DNA of 64,000 nt from Streptomyces sp. AJS327. Its GTDB lineage: Bacteria; Actinomycetota; Actinomycetes; Streptomycetales; Streptomycetaceae. Below the pieces are notes generated by a model. The model did no database searches and had not been told where the DNA came from. It was given only the letters and a program-made list of their open reading frames with translations. The DNA lies in NCBI RefSeq assembly GCF_013450295.1, contig NZ_SKBR01000003.1:682001-746000 (forward strand), read 5' to 3'. A program made the position numbers and the translations under genes. Below are positions 9,105 through 17,796 of this stretch, in pieces; position 1 is the stretch's first letter, and every line of letters starts with the position of its first letter.

Positions 9105-10350
9105 GCCGCCGCCCGCCGCCCGCCCCGGCCGCGCACGGACGGGGGAGACCAGCGTGCCGCGACCGGGGGCGGAGCCGGTGGGACCGACCGTCGCGGAGGC
9201 GCTCGGCGGCTACCTGCACGGCCAGGCCGCGGAGTTGCTCCGCGGCCTGCGGCGGCACGGCGAGACCGTCGGCGACCCCGAGGCCAGCGACCGGACCGCG
9301 CACGCCGTCCGGCGGATCGCGGCGGCGGCCCGGCGGCTCGACGCCACCCTGCACACCTACCGCACCCTGCTCGACCCCGACTGGGCCGACCGCTCCCGCG
9401 CCGAACTCCGCTGGCTCTCCGCCACCCTCCGCCGCGAGTACGAGGAGGCCGAACGGCTGGAGCGGCTGCTCGCGGCGCTCCACCGCCTCGCCAGCGGAAC
9501 CGCGGACACCCCCGGCGCCGAGCCGCCACCCGGGCAGACCTCCGAGCCGCCCCCCGACCCGGTCGCGCGAGCCGGGGGCGCGGGCGGCGGCGCCCGCCCG
9601 GACGACGGGCTCCCGGCCGGAGTGGCGCGCGCCGGAGCGCTGCTCGACCGCCAACTGTCGCTCGCGCGCGGCCGGGCGCACTCCGCGGCGCTCCGGGCGC
9701 TCCGCTCCTCCCGGTTCCACGCCGCCGTCGACACCGTCGCGCTGCTCGCCTCGGAGGCGCCCCTCGCCCCCGGCACGGCCGACGCGGACGCCGCCGTCGC
9801 GCTCGGCCCCCCGGCCGACGCCGCCCGGACCCGGCTCACCGAGGCCGTCGCCGCGCTGCCGCTCGCCCGAGCCGAGGCCCCGTACAACGCGGAGGCGCTG
9901 GCCCGTTCGCTGACGGCCGGGCCCCAGCAGGACGCCGCCTGGCACCGGGTACGGGCCGCGCTGCGCCGCCACCGGTACGCGCGGGAGCTGCCCCGGGAGG
10001 CCGGCGCCCCGCCCGCCGGGCCCCGGCTGACCTCCGCGAGCGCGGCGCTGGAGCGGCACCGGGTCGCGGCGGAGGCGGCCGCCGCCGCGTCGGCCGCGGC
10101 GCGTACGCCCCGGATCGCCCCGGCCACCGCCTACGCCCTCGGGGTGCTCCACGCCGACCAGCGGCACGAGGTGGAGGCGGCCCGGTTCGCCTTCGGGCGC
10201 CTCTGGAGCGAGGAACACGGCCGCCTCTGGAGTGACGACTGGAGTGACGACCACGGCGAGGAACCGGCGGCCCCCGCGAGCGCCCCCACCCGGAGCGGCG
10301 CCCTCCCGCCCCCGCGCGAGCACCCCACCGGCCGAACCGGCAGCGACTGA
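9088..10350 (+). CDS. CHAD-domain protein
   Basis: A 420-residue CHAD (conserved histidine alpha-helical) protein. The family binds inorganic polyphosphate through conserved basic residues and histidines; visible here are [21 protein letters not shown] (about 72-92), the second-half [17 protein letters not shown] and [11 protein letters not shown]. Two helical halves are split by a Pro/Gly-rich linker (about 140-170). The GTG at 9088 has ggagg at ideal distance (9076-9080) inside the ppk gene, so the two are translationally coupled. That fits a polyphosphate-granule or Ppk-partner role. An in-frame GTG at 9154 also has a ribosome site and is an alternative. Confidence 0.82.
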   Translation: MAPRCEPPPAARPGRARTGETSVPRPGAEPVGPTVAEALGGYLHGQAAELLRGLRRHGETVGDPEASDRTAHAVRRIAAAARRLDATLHTYRTLLDPDWADRSRAELRWLSATLRREYEEAERLERLLAALHRLASGTADTPGAEPPPGQTSEPPPDPVARAGGAGGGARPDDGLPAGVARAGALLDRQLSLARGRAHSAALRALRSSRFHAAVDTVALLASEAPLAPGTADADAAVALGPPADAARTRLTEAVAALPLARAEAPYNAEALARSLTAGPQQDAAWHRVRAALRRHRYARELPREAGAPPAGPRLTSASAALERHRVAAEAAAAASAAARTPRIAPATAYALGVLHADQRHEVEAARFAFGRLWSEEHGRLWSDDWSDDHGEEPAAPASAPTRSGALPPPREHPTGRTGSD

Positions 10351-10374
10351 ACCGGCACCGGCCGAACCGGGACT

Positions 10375-10408
10375 CCCGGAAGCGGAAGCGGCCCGGAAGC
10401 GGAAGTGG
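10375..10408. repeat. 17-bp tandem repeat, 2 copies
   Basis: cccggaagcggaagcgg is repeated at 10375 and 10392 with one mismatch, just after the CHAD stop codon. It is preceded by two copies of accggccgaaccgg. Confidence 0.7.
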
Positions 10409-10456
10409 CCCGGCCCGAAGGCGCAGGCGGCCGACGGCGGGGGACGGCCGCCGGGG

Positions 10457-11299
10457 CTACCGGCCCGGGGCCGGACGGGGGGCCAGCGCCTCCCAGGCGA
10501 CGGTGACCTCGCCCTGCCGCCGACGCCGCTCCCCGTCGAGCACCGGCCAGTCGGCGGACAGCGCGGCGACCGCCCGCGCCCAGCGCTGGCGCGCGCCGAG
10601 CGCCGCGTACGGGGAGGCCGCCGCCCAGGCGCGGTCGAAGTCGCGGAGGAAGGCGTGCACCGGCTGACCGGGCACGTTGCGGTGTATCAGCGCCTTCGGC
10701 AGCCGCTCGGCCAGGTCGGACGGGCGCTCCAGCGAGGCGAGGCGGGCGGCGAAGGTCACGGTGCGCGGCCCCTCGGGGCCGAGCGCGACCCACACATGAC
10801 GGCGGCCTATCTCGTCGCAGGTGCCCTCGACCAGCAGCCCGCCCGGCGCGAGCCGCCCGCACAGCCGCCGCCAGACCGCGGCGACCTCCGCCTCGTCGTA
10901 CTGCCGCAGCACGTTCGCGGCCCGTATCAGCAGCGGCCGGTCCCCCGGCGCCGCGCGCGGACCGGCCGCGGGGACGGCGGGCAGCGGCAGCTCGAAGCCG
11001 CCACGGACGAAGGCGAGGCCGGGACGCTCGTACCCGCGCGCCGCCGCGACCCGGTCCGGATCTATCTCGACTCCGTAGACGAGGGCGGCGGGCCGCACCA
11101 CCCGCAGCCGCTCCAGCAGTTCGACGGCGGTCCAGGGCGCCGCGCCGTACCCCAGGTCGACGGCGACCGGTGCCGCCGCCCGGCGGAGCGCCGGGGCCAG
11201 CGCGTCCACGATCCAGCGGTCCATCCGGCGCAGCCGGTTCGGGTTGGTCGTGCCGCGGGTGACGGTGCCCACGGGACGGGTCGGGGTACGGGCGGCCAT
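10457..11299 (-). CDS. Class I SAM-dependent methyltransferase
   Basis: A 280-residue Rossmann-type methyltransferase-like protein. A SAM-binding motif I variant VAVDLGYGAAPWTAVELL (about 46-63) is followed by the acidic strand-2 end VYGVEIDPDRV and LIRAANVLRQYDEAEV. The substrate is unknown; the gene is a long-standing neighbour of mshA in Streptomyces as I recall. ATG 11299 is chosen because TACCCT (complement of 11307-11312) sits 7 nt upstream, a leaderless signature; a GTG at 11326 would add nine residues. It is divergent from mshA and convergent with the CHAD gene. Confidence 0.75.
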   Translation of the reverse strand: MAARTPTRPVGTVTRGTTNPNRLRRMDRWIVDALAPALRRAAAPVAVDLGYGAAPWTAVELLERLRVVRPAALVYGVEIDPDRVAAARGYERPGLAFVRGGFELPLPAVPAAGPRAAPGDRPLLIRAANVLRQYDEAEVAAVWRRLCGRLAPGGLLVEGTCDEIGRRHVWVALGPEGPRTVTFAARLASLERPSDLAERLPKALIHRNVPGQPVHAFLRDFDRAWAAASPYAALGARQRWARAVAALSADWPVLDGERRRRQGEVTVAWEALAPRPAPGR

Positions 11300-11448
11300 G
11301 CCCCAGAGGGTACGGCTGATGGTCACTACACCGAAGTGTCACGATTGGGCAAAGAGCCCCCACAAGCGGAAGAGACCGGGCTCACGACGCGTTCCTCCCC
11401 GATGGGCTCCGCGGGGTTCCCGGTCCGTGTCCGTACGGAGGAGGCACC

Positions 11449-12765
11449 GTGAGCCAGTACGTACCGCTGCTCGCCCAGCGCCTGGGCCGTGGCCGGCGGC
11501 CACGCCGGATAGCGATGCTCAGCGTCCACACCTCGCCACTGCACCAGCCGGGAACGGGCGACGCGGGCGGAATGAACGTCTACATCGTCGAACTGGCCCG
11601 GCAGCTGGCCGCCCTCGGCATCGAGGTGGAGATCTTCACCCGTGCCACCCGGGGCGCCCGCGAACCCTCCGTCGAGCTGACGCCAGGGGTGCTGGTCCGG
11701 CACGTCGACGCGGGCCCGTACGAGGGGCTGTCCAAGGAGGAACTGCCCGCCCAGCTCTGCGCGTTCACCCACGGCGTGATGCGCGCGTGGGCCAGGCACC
11801 GGCCCGGCTACTACGACCTGGTCCACTCGCACTACTGGCTCTCCGGCCACGTCGGCTGGCTCGCCGCCCAGCGCTGGGGCGTCCCCCTCGTCCACGCGAT
11901 GCACACCATGGCCAAGGTGAAGAACGCCGCGCTCGCCGCGGGCGACACCCCGGAACCGGCCGCGCGGGTCATCGGGGAGACGCAGATCGTCGACGCCGCC
12001 GACCGGCTCATCGCGAACACCGCGGAGGAGGCGGACGAGCTGGTCCGCCACTACGCCGCGGACCCCGCCCGGACGGCGGTCGTCCACCCCGGCGTCAACC
12101 TGGACCGCTTCCGGCCCGCCGACGGCCGCGCCGCCGCCCGGGACCGGCTCGGCCTGCCCCGCGAGGCGCTGGTCCCGCTGTTCGCGGGCCGCATCCAGCC
12201 GCTGAAGGCGCCCGACGTGCTGCTCCGCGCGGTGGCCCAACTCGTCGACGAGCAGCCCGGCCTGCGCGGACGGCTCGTCGTGCCGGTGGTCGGCGGCCCC
12301 AGCGGCACCGGCCTCAGCAGGCCCGAGGGGCTCCAGAAACTCGCCGCCCGGCTGGGCATCGCCGACCTGGTGTGGTTCCGGCCGCCGGTCGGCCAGGAGC
12401 GGCTGGCGGACTGGTACCGGGCTGCCTCCGTGCTGGTCATGCCCTCCCACAACGAGTCCTTCGGGCTGGTCGCCGTGGAGGCGCAGGCCTGCGGGACGCC
12501 GGTGGTGGCCGCCGCCGTCGGCGGACTCCCGGTGGCCGTCCGCGACGGGGTCAGCGGCTTCCTCGCCGCCGGACACGACCCGGCGGAGTACGCCAGGGCG
12601 CTGCGCCGCTTCGTCGACGACCCCGGGCTGCCCGAGCGCATGGGCGCGGCGGCGGCCCGGCACGCGCGCGGCTTCGGCTGGAACACCGCCGCCGCCGCGA
12701 CCGCCGAGGTGTACACCGAGGTGCTCGCCGAGCGACGCGGTCGCCTACGATCGGCCCATGGCTGA
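11449..12765 (+). CDS. mshA: D-inositol-3-phosphate glycosyltransferase
   Basis: A 438-residue GT-B (GT4 family) enzyme that transfers GlcNAc from UDP-GlcNAc to 1L-myo-inositol 1-phosphate, the first committed step of mycothiol synthesis. The inositol-phosphate-site loop [18 protein letters not shown] (about 36-53), [26 protein letters not shown], and the EX7E nucleotide-sugar motif in [21 protein letters not shown] are all present. GTG 11449 has a strong ribosome site (ggaggagg, 11437-11444). The 3' end overlaps the YbjN gene by 8 nt. Confidence 0.93.
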   Translation: MSQYVPLLAQRLGRGRRPRRIAMLSVHTSPLHQPGTGDAGGMNVYIVELARQLAALGIEVEIFTRATRGAREPSVELTPGVLVRHVDAGPYEGLSKEELPAQLCAFTHGVMRAWARHRPGYYDLVHSHYWLSGHVGWLAAQRWGVPLVHAMHTMAKVKNAALAAGDTPEPAARVIGETQIVDAADRLIANTAEEADELVRHYAADPARTAVVHPGVNLDRFRPADGRAAARDRLGLPREALVPLFAGRIQPLKAPDVLLRAVAQLVDEQPGLRGRLVVPVVGGPSGTGLSRPEGLQKLAARLGIADLVWFRPPVGQERLADWYRAASVLVMPSHNESFGLVAVEAQACGTPVVAAAVGGLPVAVRDGVSGFLAAGHDPAEYARALRRFVDDPGLPERMGAAAARHARGFGWNTAAAATAEVYTEVLAERRGRLRSAHG

Positions 12766-13276
12766 CGCAGCAGCGATCATCGAAGCCTTCCTGGCCGACG
12801 CCGAGCTGGAGTGGGAGAGCCCCGCGCCCGGCACGTACGCGGTCACCCTGCCCGGCAGCCGCAAGCTCTCCACCACCTGCTCGCTGGTGCTGGGCAGGCA
12901 CTCGCTCTCCGTGAACGCCTTCGTCGTCCGCTGCCCGGACGAGAACGAGGCCGCCGTGCACCGCTGGCTGCTGGAGCACAACACCCGCCTCTACGGCGTC
13001 AGTTACGCCATCGACCGGCTCGGGGACGTCTACCTCGTGGGGCGGCTGCCGCGTTCCGCCGTCACGGCCGAGGAGATCGACCGGCTGCTCGGTTCGGTGC
13101 TGGAGACCGCCGACGGCTCCTTCAACACCCTGCTGGAGCTGGGGTTCGCCAGCGCCATCCGCCGCGAGTACGCCTGGCGCACCTCCCGGGGCGAGTCGAC
13201 GCGCAACCTCGCCGCCTTCACCCACCTGACCGGCGAGGGCTCCCCACCCGCCAAGCCCCCCGCCGAACCCTCCTAG
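12758..13276 (+). CDS. YbjN domain-containing protein
   Basis: A 172-residue cytosolic protein of the YbjN family (related to type III secretion chaperones): an alpha/beta domain with [20 protein letters not shown] and [27 protein letters not shown], ending in a flexible Pro-rich tail. The biochemical role is unknown; in Streptomyces it regularly sits between mshA and phosphoglycerate mutase. ATG 12758 overlaps the mshA end, and TACGAT at 12746-12751 is 6 nt upstream, so an internal leaderless promoter is likely in addition to read-through from mshA. Confidence 0.82.
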   Translation: MADAAAIIEAFLADAELEWESPAPGTYAVTLPGSRKLSTTCSLVLGRHSLSVNAFVVRCPDENEAAVHRWLLEHNTRLYGVSYAIDRLGDVYLVGRLPRSAVTAEEIDRLLGSVLETADGSFNTLLELGFASAIRREYAWRTSRGESTRNLAAFTHLTGEGSPPAKPPAEPS

Positions 13277-13385
13277 CCCAGTGCCCCGTCCAGGTCGGAC
13301 GGAGCGCTGGCGGGGCACGAGCGAGGAGGGGACGGGGAGCGGGCGGGCGCCGGGGCGTCGCACCGTACCCAGTAGGCTCGGGAGC

Positions 13386-14144
13386 ATGGCCGACGCACCG
13401 TACAAGCTGATCCTCCTCCGTCACGGCGAGAGCGAGTGGAACGCGAAGAACCTGTTCACCGGCTGGGTGGACGTCGATCTCACGGAGAAGGGGGAGGCGG
13501 AGGCGGTCCGTGGCGGCGAGCTGCTCCAGGACGCCGGTCTGCTCCCGGACGTGCTGCACACCTCCGTGCAGAAGCGCGCCATCCGCACCGCCAACCTCGC
13601 GCTGGACGCGGCCGGTCGGCACTGGATCCCGGTCCACCGCTCCTGGCGGCTGAACGAACGGCACTACGGCGCGCTCCAGGGCAAGGACAAGGCGGAGATC
13701 CGCGCCGAGTACGGCGAGGAGCAGTTCATGCTCTGGCGCCGCTCCTACGACACCCCGCCGCCCGAGCTGGCCGACGGCGCCGAGTTCTCGCAGAGCGACG
13801 ACCCCCGGTACGCGGGCATCCCGAGCGAGCTGCGCCCGCGCACCGAGTGCCTCCAGGACGTGGTCGTGCGGATGCTGCCGTACTGGTACGACAGCGTCAT
13901 CCCGGACCTCCTCGACGGCCACACGGTCCTGATCGCCGCGCACGGCAACTCACTGCGGGCGCTGGTGAAGCACCTGGACGGCGTCTCCGACGCGGACATC
14001 ACCGGGCTCAACATCCCCACCGGCATCCCGCTCTCGTACCGGCTCGACGCCGACTTCCAGCCGCTCAACCCGGGCGGCACCTACCTCGACCCGGAGGCGG
14101 CCGAGGCGGCGATCCAGGCGGTCGCCAACCAGGGCAAGAAGTAG
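13386..14144 (+). CDS. gpmA: 2,3-bisphosphoglycerate-dependent phosphoglycerate mutase
   Basis: A 252-residue glycolytic enzyme interconverting 3- and 2-phosphoglycerate through a phosphohistidine. The catalytic [17 protein letters not shown] motif (nucleophile His about 12) opens the protein; [15 protein letters not shown], the acid/base Glu region and the second catalytic histidine in [15 protein letters not shown] follow. The in-frame extension to 13281 is rejected because the family starts at [20 protein letters not shown] (13373-13378) is 7 nt before ATG 13386. A hairpin follows the stop directly. Confidence 0.93.
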   Translation: MADAPYKLILLRHGESEWNAKNLFTGWVDVDLTEKGEAEAVRGGELLQDAGLLPDVLHTSVQKRAIRTANLALDAAGRHWIPVHRSWRLNERHYGALQGKDKAEIRAEYGEEQFMLWRRSYDTPPPELADGAEFSQSDDPRYAGIPSELRPRTECLQDVVVRMLPYWYDSVIPDLLDGHTVLIAAHGNSLRALVKHLDGVSDADITGLNIPTGIPLSYRLDADFQPLNPGGTYLDPEAAEAAIQAVANQGKK

Positions 14145-14152
14145 GCCCGGCC

Positions 14153-14177
14153 GGGCGGCGTCCCGAGGGCGCCGCCC
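14153..14177 (+). terminator. Hairpin terminator after gpmA
   Basis: An 8-bp perfect GC stem GGGCGGCG/CGCCGCCC (14153-14160 and 14170-14177) with a 9-nt loop starts 9 nt after the gpmA stop. It is followed by a pyrimidine-rich stretch rather than a T-run, as is usual in Streptomyces. Confidence 0.6.
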
Positions 14178-14531
14178 GCCTCGCCTTCCTCACCTTTCTC
14201 GGCTGCCTCACCTTCCCCGGCCCTCCCGGCGCACCGCCCGCCCCGCGTCACCCCCCCCCGCCACTCCCGGCCCCGCCCCGTGCGGGGCCGCGCCGGTGTG
14301 CGGGGTGCCCGGGTCCGGGCTGGCCGGAAGTCGTCCGGAGTGCGGCGGGCGCACGCGCCGAGCACGCGCTCACCGCGCGGGCACACGCCGCCGGACGCGC
14401 CCCGAGGCCGGGGCGGACCCCGCGCGGCCGGACGGCCGGGGCGCACCGACCGCGCACCGGCGCGGACCGGCGAGCCCGTTCGTCCGCCACCTCCCCGCTC
14501 GCCGGGCGCCGTCCCGCCTTAGGCTCAAGGG
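14178..14531. other. gpmA-kinase intergenic region
   Basis: These 354 bases are C-rich low-complexity DNA without a supported gene. The -10 element TAGGCT (14520-14525), 6 nt before the kinase GTG, is the only recognisable signal. Confidence 0.5.
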
Positions 14532-16253
14532 GTGAACAGCCGCGAGGAGCGTCCCGCAGCGAGCGGTGGCCGATGCCTTCGGTGGCACTCGGTCCTCACC
14601 GGCGAACTGGCCAACGAGGTGGGCTCGGCGGATCGGCGCACCCCCCGCGACTGGACGGTCGACCTGCTGCTGTTCGGCTGGGCCGTGGGCCTCTGGCTGC
14701 TGATGACCCTGGCCTTCACCGGCGCCGCGTACCTGCCCCGCTGGCTGGTGGCGGTCGACGCGCCGCTCGGTGCCCTGTGCTGCCTCACGCTGTGGTGGCG
14801 ACGGCGGCGTCCGCTGCTGGTCGCGCTGGCGATGGTGCCGGTGGGCGCGATCAGCGACTCCGCGTTCGGCGCCCTGATGGTCGTCATCCTCAACCTCGGC
14901 CTGCGGGTGCCGTGGAAGCGCGGGCTCCCGGTGCTGGGTCTCTACGTCGTGGCCTCCGTGCCGTACGTCCTGCTCTACTCGGTGCCGCACGAGGGCTGGG
15001 CGACAGCGATCTTCGTCCTCGCGTACTACCTGGTCTTCTTCCTCTGGGGTACCGCCCTCCGCGCCCGCCGGATGCTGATCGCGCAGCTGCGCGCCGAGAC
15101 CGCGCGGGAGCGGGCGGAGCACGCCCGGCGGCTGGGGGAGGCCCGGCGGGCCGAACGCGGCGCCATCGCCCGGGAGATGCACGACGTCCTGGCCCACCGG
15201 ATATCCCTGCTCTCCGTGCACGCCAGCGCGCTCGTCTACCGTGCCGAGCAGGCCGAGGCGGGTACCGCCCCCGCCCTCCCGGGCCCCGAGATCGCGGACA
15301 GCGCGCGGGTGATCCGGGACAACGCCCACCAGGCGCTGGACGAACTCCGCGGCGTGCTCCGGATACTGCGCGACGACCCGGCCGCCGACCCCCCACGGTC
15401 CGCTGAACTCCCAGAGGTGCGCCGACCCGGAGCCGCCCCGGGCGACGGCGACCCGGCCGCGCGCCGCCCGCGCACCGGCCCACCGGAGCCCCGCCAGACC
15501 GAACCGGAACCGGAGCGGGGGCCGGAGCCGGGACCCGGGCCGGAGCGGGGGTCGGAACAGCGCCGGGAGCCCGCGCCCGAGACCGGCTCAGCCTCCGGGC
15601 CCGAGACCGGGTCGGCGTCCGCGCCCGTACCGGGGAACGCGGCCGTGACCGTCTCCAAGGGCCCACACCCGCTGGGGAGTTCGGCCCCGGAGGAGGACGT
15701 GGTGGGACAGGCGGAGGACGAGGGGAGGGCCCCCGGCGGGCCCTCCGGGGCCATCGGGGGCCGTACGGCCCCCGGGCGCGCGGCGGCGACGACGGCGTCC
15801 GCCGGGGTGTGGCCCGGCGGACGGCGGACGGAGCGGGCGCGGATCGAGCGCCCCCAGCCGACGCTCACCGATCTCGTGGCGCTGCTGGAGGAGGCCCGGA
15901 GGGCGGGACAGCGCGTCACCTACCGGGACAGCGCGGGGGCGGCGGCCCAGCGGTCGCTCTCGGCGCACCGGCAGCGGACCATCTTCCGGACGGTGCAGGA
16001 GGGGCTGACCAACGCCCGTAAGCATGCTCCGGGGCAGGAGGTCACGGTGCGGCTGTACGGGGCACCGGGCGAACGGATCACGGTCAGCGTCCGCAATCCA
16101 CTGTCCCGCGCCCGGCCACGCGCCCGGGTCCCCGGCGCCGGGATGGGCCTCACGGGGTTGGGCGAACGCGTGGCGCTGGACGGCGGCACGCTGGAGCACG
16201 GCTGTCGGGGCGGCTGGTTCGAACTGGCCGCCCGGCTGCCCTGGCCGGACTGA
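14532..16253 (+). CDS. Orphan DesK/NarX-type sensor histidine kinase
   Basis: A 573-residue membrane kinase. About five hydrophobic segments lie within residues 38-180, followed by a HisKA_3 dimerisation domain with His217 in IAREMHDVLAHRISLLSVHA and DELRGVLRILRDD. After this comes an unusual low-complexity insert of about 150 residues (285-435, rich in Pro/Glu/Arg/Gly with PEPGPGPERG-like repeats). The HATPase domain follows, with N-box Asn494 (QEGLTNARKHA) and GAGMGLTGLGERV. Such kinases nearly always precede a LuxR-type response regulator; none is present here, and a strong terminator closes the unit. GTG 14532 is 6 nt from TAGGCT, so it is probably leaderless. Confidence 0.82.
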   Translation: MNSREERPAASGGRCLRWHSVLTGELANEVGSADRRTPRDWTVDLLLFGWAVGLWLLMTLAFTGAAYLPRWLVAVDAPLGALCCLTLWWRRRRPLLVALAMVPVGAISDSAFGALMVVILNLGLRVPWKRGLPVLGLYVVASVPYVLLYSVPHEGWATAIFVLAYYLVFFLWGTALRARRMLIAQLRAETARERAEHARRLGEARRAERGAIAREMHDVLAHRISLLSVHASALVYRAEQAEAGTAPALPGPEIADSARVIRDNAHQALDELRGVLRILRDDPAADPPRSAELPEVRRPGAAPGDGDPAARRPRTGPPEPRQTEPEPERGPEPGPGPERGSEQRREPAPETGSASGPETGSASAPVPGNAAVTVSKGPHPLGSSAPEEDVVGQAEDEGRAPGGPSGAIGGRTAPGRAAATTASAGVWPGGRRTERARIERPQPTLTDLVALLEEARRAGQRVTYRDSAGAAAQRSLSAHRQRTIFRTVQEGLTNARKHAPGQEVTVRLYGAPGERITVSVRNPLSRARPRARVPGAGMGLTGLGERVALDGGTLEHGCRGGWFELAARLPWPD

Positions 16254-16333
16254 ACCGGACCGAACCGGAGTGAACCGACTGAACCAGTCCGGGCCCGACT
16301 GGACCGGAGCGAGCCCGGCCCGAGGGGTGATGG

Positions 16334-16374
16334 CTCCGGGGCCCTGCCCCGTCGAACCGGGCAGGGCCCCGGAG
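16334..16374. terminator. Perfect bidirectional hairpin terminator
   Basis: Perfect 16-bp arms (16334-16349 and 16359-16374, core GGGGCCCTGCCC) enclose a 9-nt loop. It lies between the convergent ends of the sensor kinase and the small cysteine-rich gene and probably ends both transcripts. Confidence 0.8.
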
Positions 16375-16391
16375 GGCTCGGGCGCGGTCCC

Positions 16392-16550
16392 TCAGCCGCA
16401 GCCGCCGGAGCAGGAGCACGGGCCGCCCGACTGGCAGCCGCAGCCGCAGCCGGGGCCGCAGCCGCAGGCGCCCACGACGGGCAGGCTGCGCGGTGTCCGT
16501 CCGTCCTCGGCGGCGGTGCCCGGGGAGGTGCGCTGGTCCTGGTCAGCCAT
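16392..16550 (-). CDS. Small eight-cysteine Gly/Cys-rich protein
   Basis: A 52-residue protein. Residues 1-26 are hydrophilic (MADQDQRTSPGTAAEDGRT, then PRSLPVVG). The last 25 hold eight cysteines separated mainly by glycine: CGCGPGCGCGC, five residues, CSCSGGC, Gly. The CxC/CxxxC spacing looks like a small metallothionein or other metal-binding peptide; a leader plus Cys/Gly/Ser core also resembles a precursor of a modified peptide, but no modifying enzyme is nearby. ATG 16550 is backed by an excellent ribosome site (gaggagg, complement of 16557-16563). It is flanked by phoU upstream on the same strand and a terminator downstream. A possible promoter is TTGATG-18-TGCAAT on the minus strand (complement of 16685-16714). 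The function is unknown. Confidence 0.7.
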   Translation of the reverse strand: MADQDQRTSPGTAAEDGRTPRSLPVVGACGCGPGCGCGCQSGGPCSCSGGCG

Positions 16551-16871
16551 CTGGTGTCCTCCTCGTCCGCCGGGCTGACGGAACGCCACCGCGTCCGCGC
16601 CCCGCCTCGCCTCGGGCCGCGAGGGGCGGGTGCGCGACCGCGACGGATCCGTCGTCCGGCATCGGTGCCGTCCGTCCGGCTGCCATTGCAGAACCGCCGG
16701 GTACGGCGCATCAAGGGCGCGCGGATGCACCCGGGAACAGGGGGCGCACATGGCCGTAAACCGCGCCCGGTCCCGTCCCGCACCGGATACCGAAACCGCC
16801 CAGTCCAGCAGGAGCCGCCCTGTCCCGGGCTCAACCGCCCCGTTCCGGGTCGACTCGCCCCGAACCGTGCC

Positions 16872-17570
16872 TCAGGCGTCCTCTACCGGGGCGGTGCCGT
16901 CGCCGCTGCTGCCGTCGCCGTCGATCTCGTCCGCGTAGTCGCCGGTCACCAGGTAGACGACCCGGCGGGCGACGGAGACGGCGTGGTCGGCGAAGCGCTC
17001 GTAGTAGCGGCCGAGCAGCGTGACGTCGACGGCGGTCTCGATGCCGTGCTTCCAGCGGTCGTCCATCAGGTGCTGGAAGAGCGTGCGGTGCAGCAGGTCC
17101 ATCGCGTCGTCGTCCTGCTCCAGCTGGAGGGCCAGGTCGATGTCCTTGGTAATGATCACCTCGGCGGCCTTCGCCATCAGCCGCTGCGCCAGCTGCCCCA
17201 TCTCCAGCAGCGTCGCCTGGAGGTCGCGCGGCACCGGCGACTCCGGGAAGCGCAGCCTGGTGACCTTCGCCACATGCTGGGCCAGGTCGCCGGAGCGCTC
17301 CAGGTCGGCGCTCATCCGCAGGCTGGTGACGACGATGCGCAGGTCGGTGGCGACCGGCTGCTGCCGGGCCAGCAGTTGTATCGCCCGGGTCTCCAGCTCC
17401 CGCTGGAGGTCGTCCACCTTCTCGTCGGCGGCGATCACACTCTCGGCGAGCTTGAGGTCCGCGTCGAGCATCGCCGTAGTGGCGCGGCCGATCGCGGAAC
17501 CGACGAGCCGGGCCATCTCGACCAGGCTGTCGCTGATCGAGTCCAGCTCCTCGTGGTACGCGTCCCGCAT
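16872..17570 (-). CDS. phoU: Phosphate-specific transport system accessory protein PhoU
   Basis: A 232-residue PhoU with two three-helix PhoU repeats (about 10-105 and 115-210). Metal-binding E/DxxxD-type motifs are visible in LRMSADLERSGDLAQHVAKV and LGRYYERFADHAVSVARRV. PhoU links the Pst phosphate transporter to the PhoR sensor and restrains signalling when phosphate is plentiful. The C-terminus is an acidic Gly/Ser tail. ATG 17570 has a gggaagg ribosome site; the longer reading frame upstream is a shadow of phoR. It is divergent from phoR-phoP with PHO boxes between them. Confidence 0.92.
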   Translation of the reverse strand: MRDAYHEELDSISDSLVEMARLVGSAIGRATTAMLDADLKLAESVIAADEKVDDLQRELETRAIQLLARQQPVATDLRIVVTSLRMSADLERSGDLAQHVAKVTRLRFPESPVPRDLQATLLEMGQLAQRLMAKAAEVIITKDIDLALQLEQDDDAMDLLHRTLFQHLMDDRWKHGIETAVDVTLLGRYYERFADHAVSVARRVVYLVTGDYADEIDGDGSSGDGTAPVEDA

Positions 17571-17690
17571 GGCTGTCCTTCCCTCACATGGCTCAGTTGA
17601 CGTCGCTTGACCGGTGTCTCGTACGGCCACCCGGGGGCCTGAGACCCCCACGTTCCCACGGTCCGCCCGAAATGCGACGGGCGCCGACCT

Positions 17691-17723
17691 CCGAAATGAA
17701 CCGGCCAGGACGCCGAGGTGAAC
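17691..17723 (-). promoter_or_regulatory. PHO box (PhoP direct repeats)
   Basis: Read on the minus strand, three consecutive 11-nt units are GTTCACCTCGG, CGTCCTGGCCG and GTTCATTTCGG. The outer two match the Streptomyces PhoP repeat consensus (GTTCACC-like) in 11-nt phase, and the central unit is degenerate. It lies between phoU and phoR, so PhoP probably autoregulates both. Confidence 0.75.
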
Positions 17724-17796
17724 TCTGGTAGACGCTTGTTCGAGCTGGGGACAGCAGCTCTGGGGCGCCGCCGGGCGGGGCGCATAATCTGGACAC

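Noticed and set aside
16392-16550. Modified-peptide biosynthetic cluster around the Cys-rich peptide
   Set aside because: No YcaO, lanthipeptide, radical-SAM or export gene lies within several kilobases, so only the peptide itself is reported.
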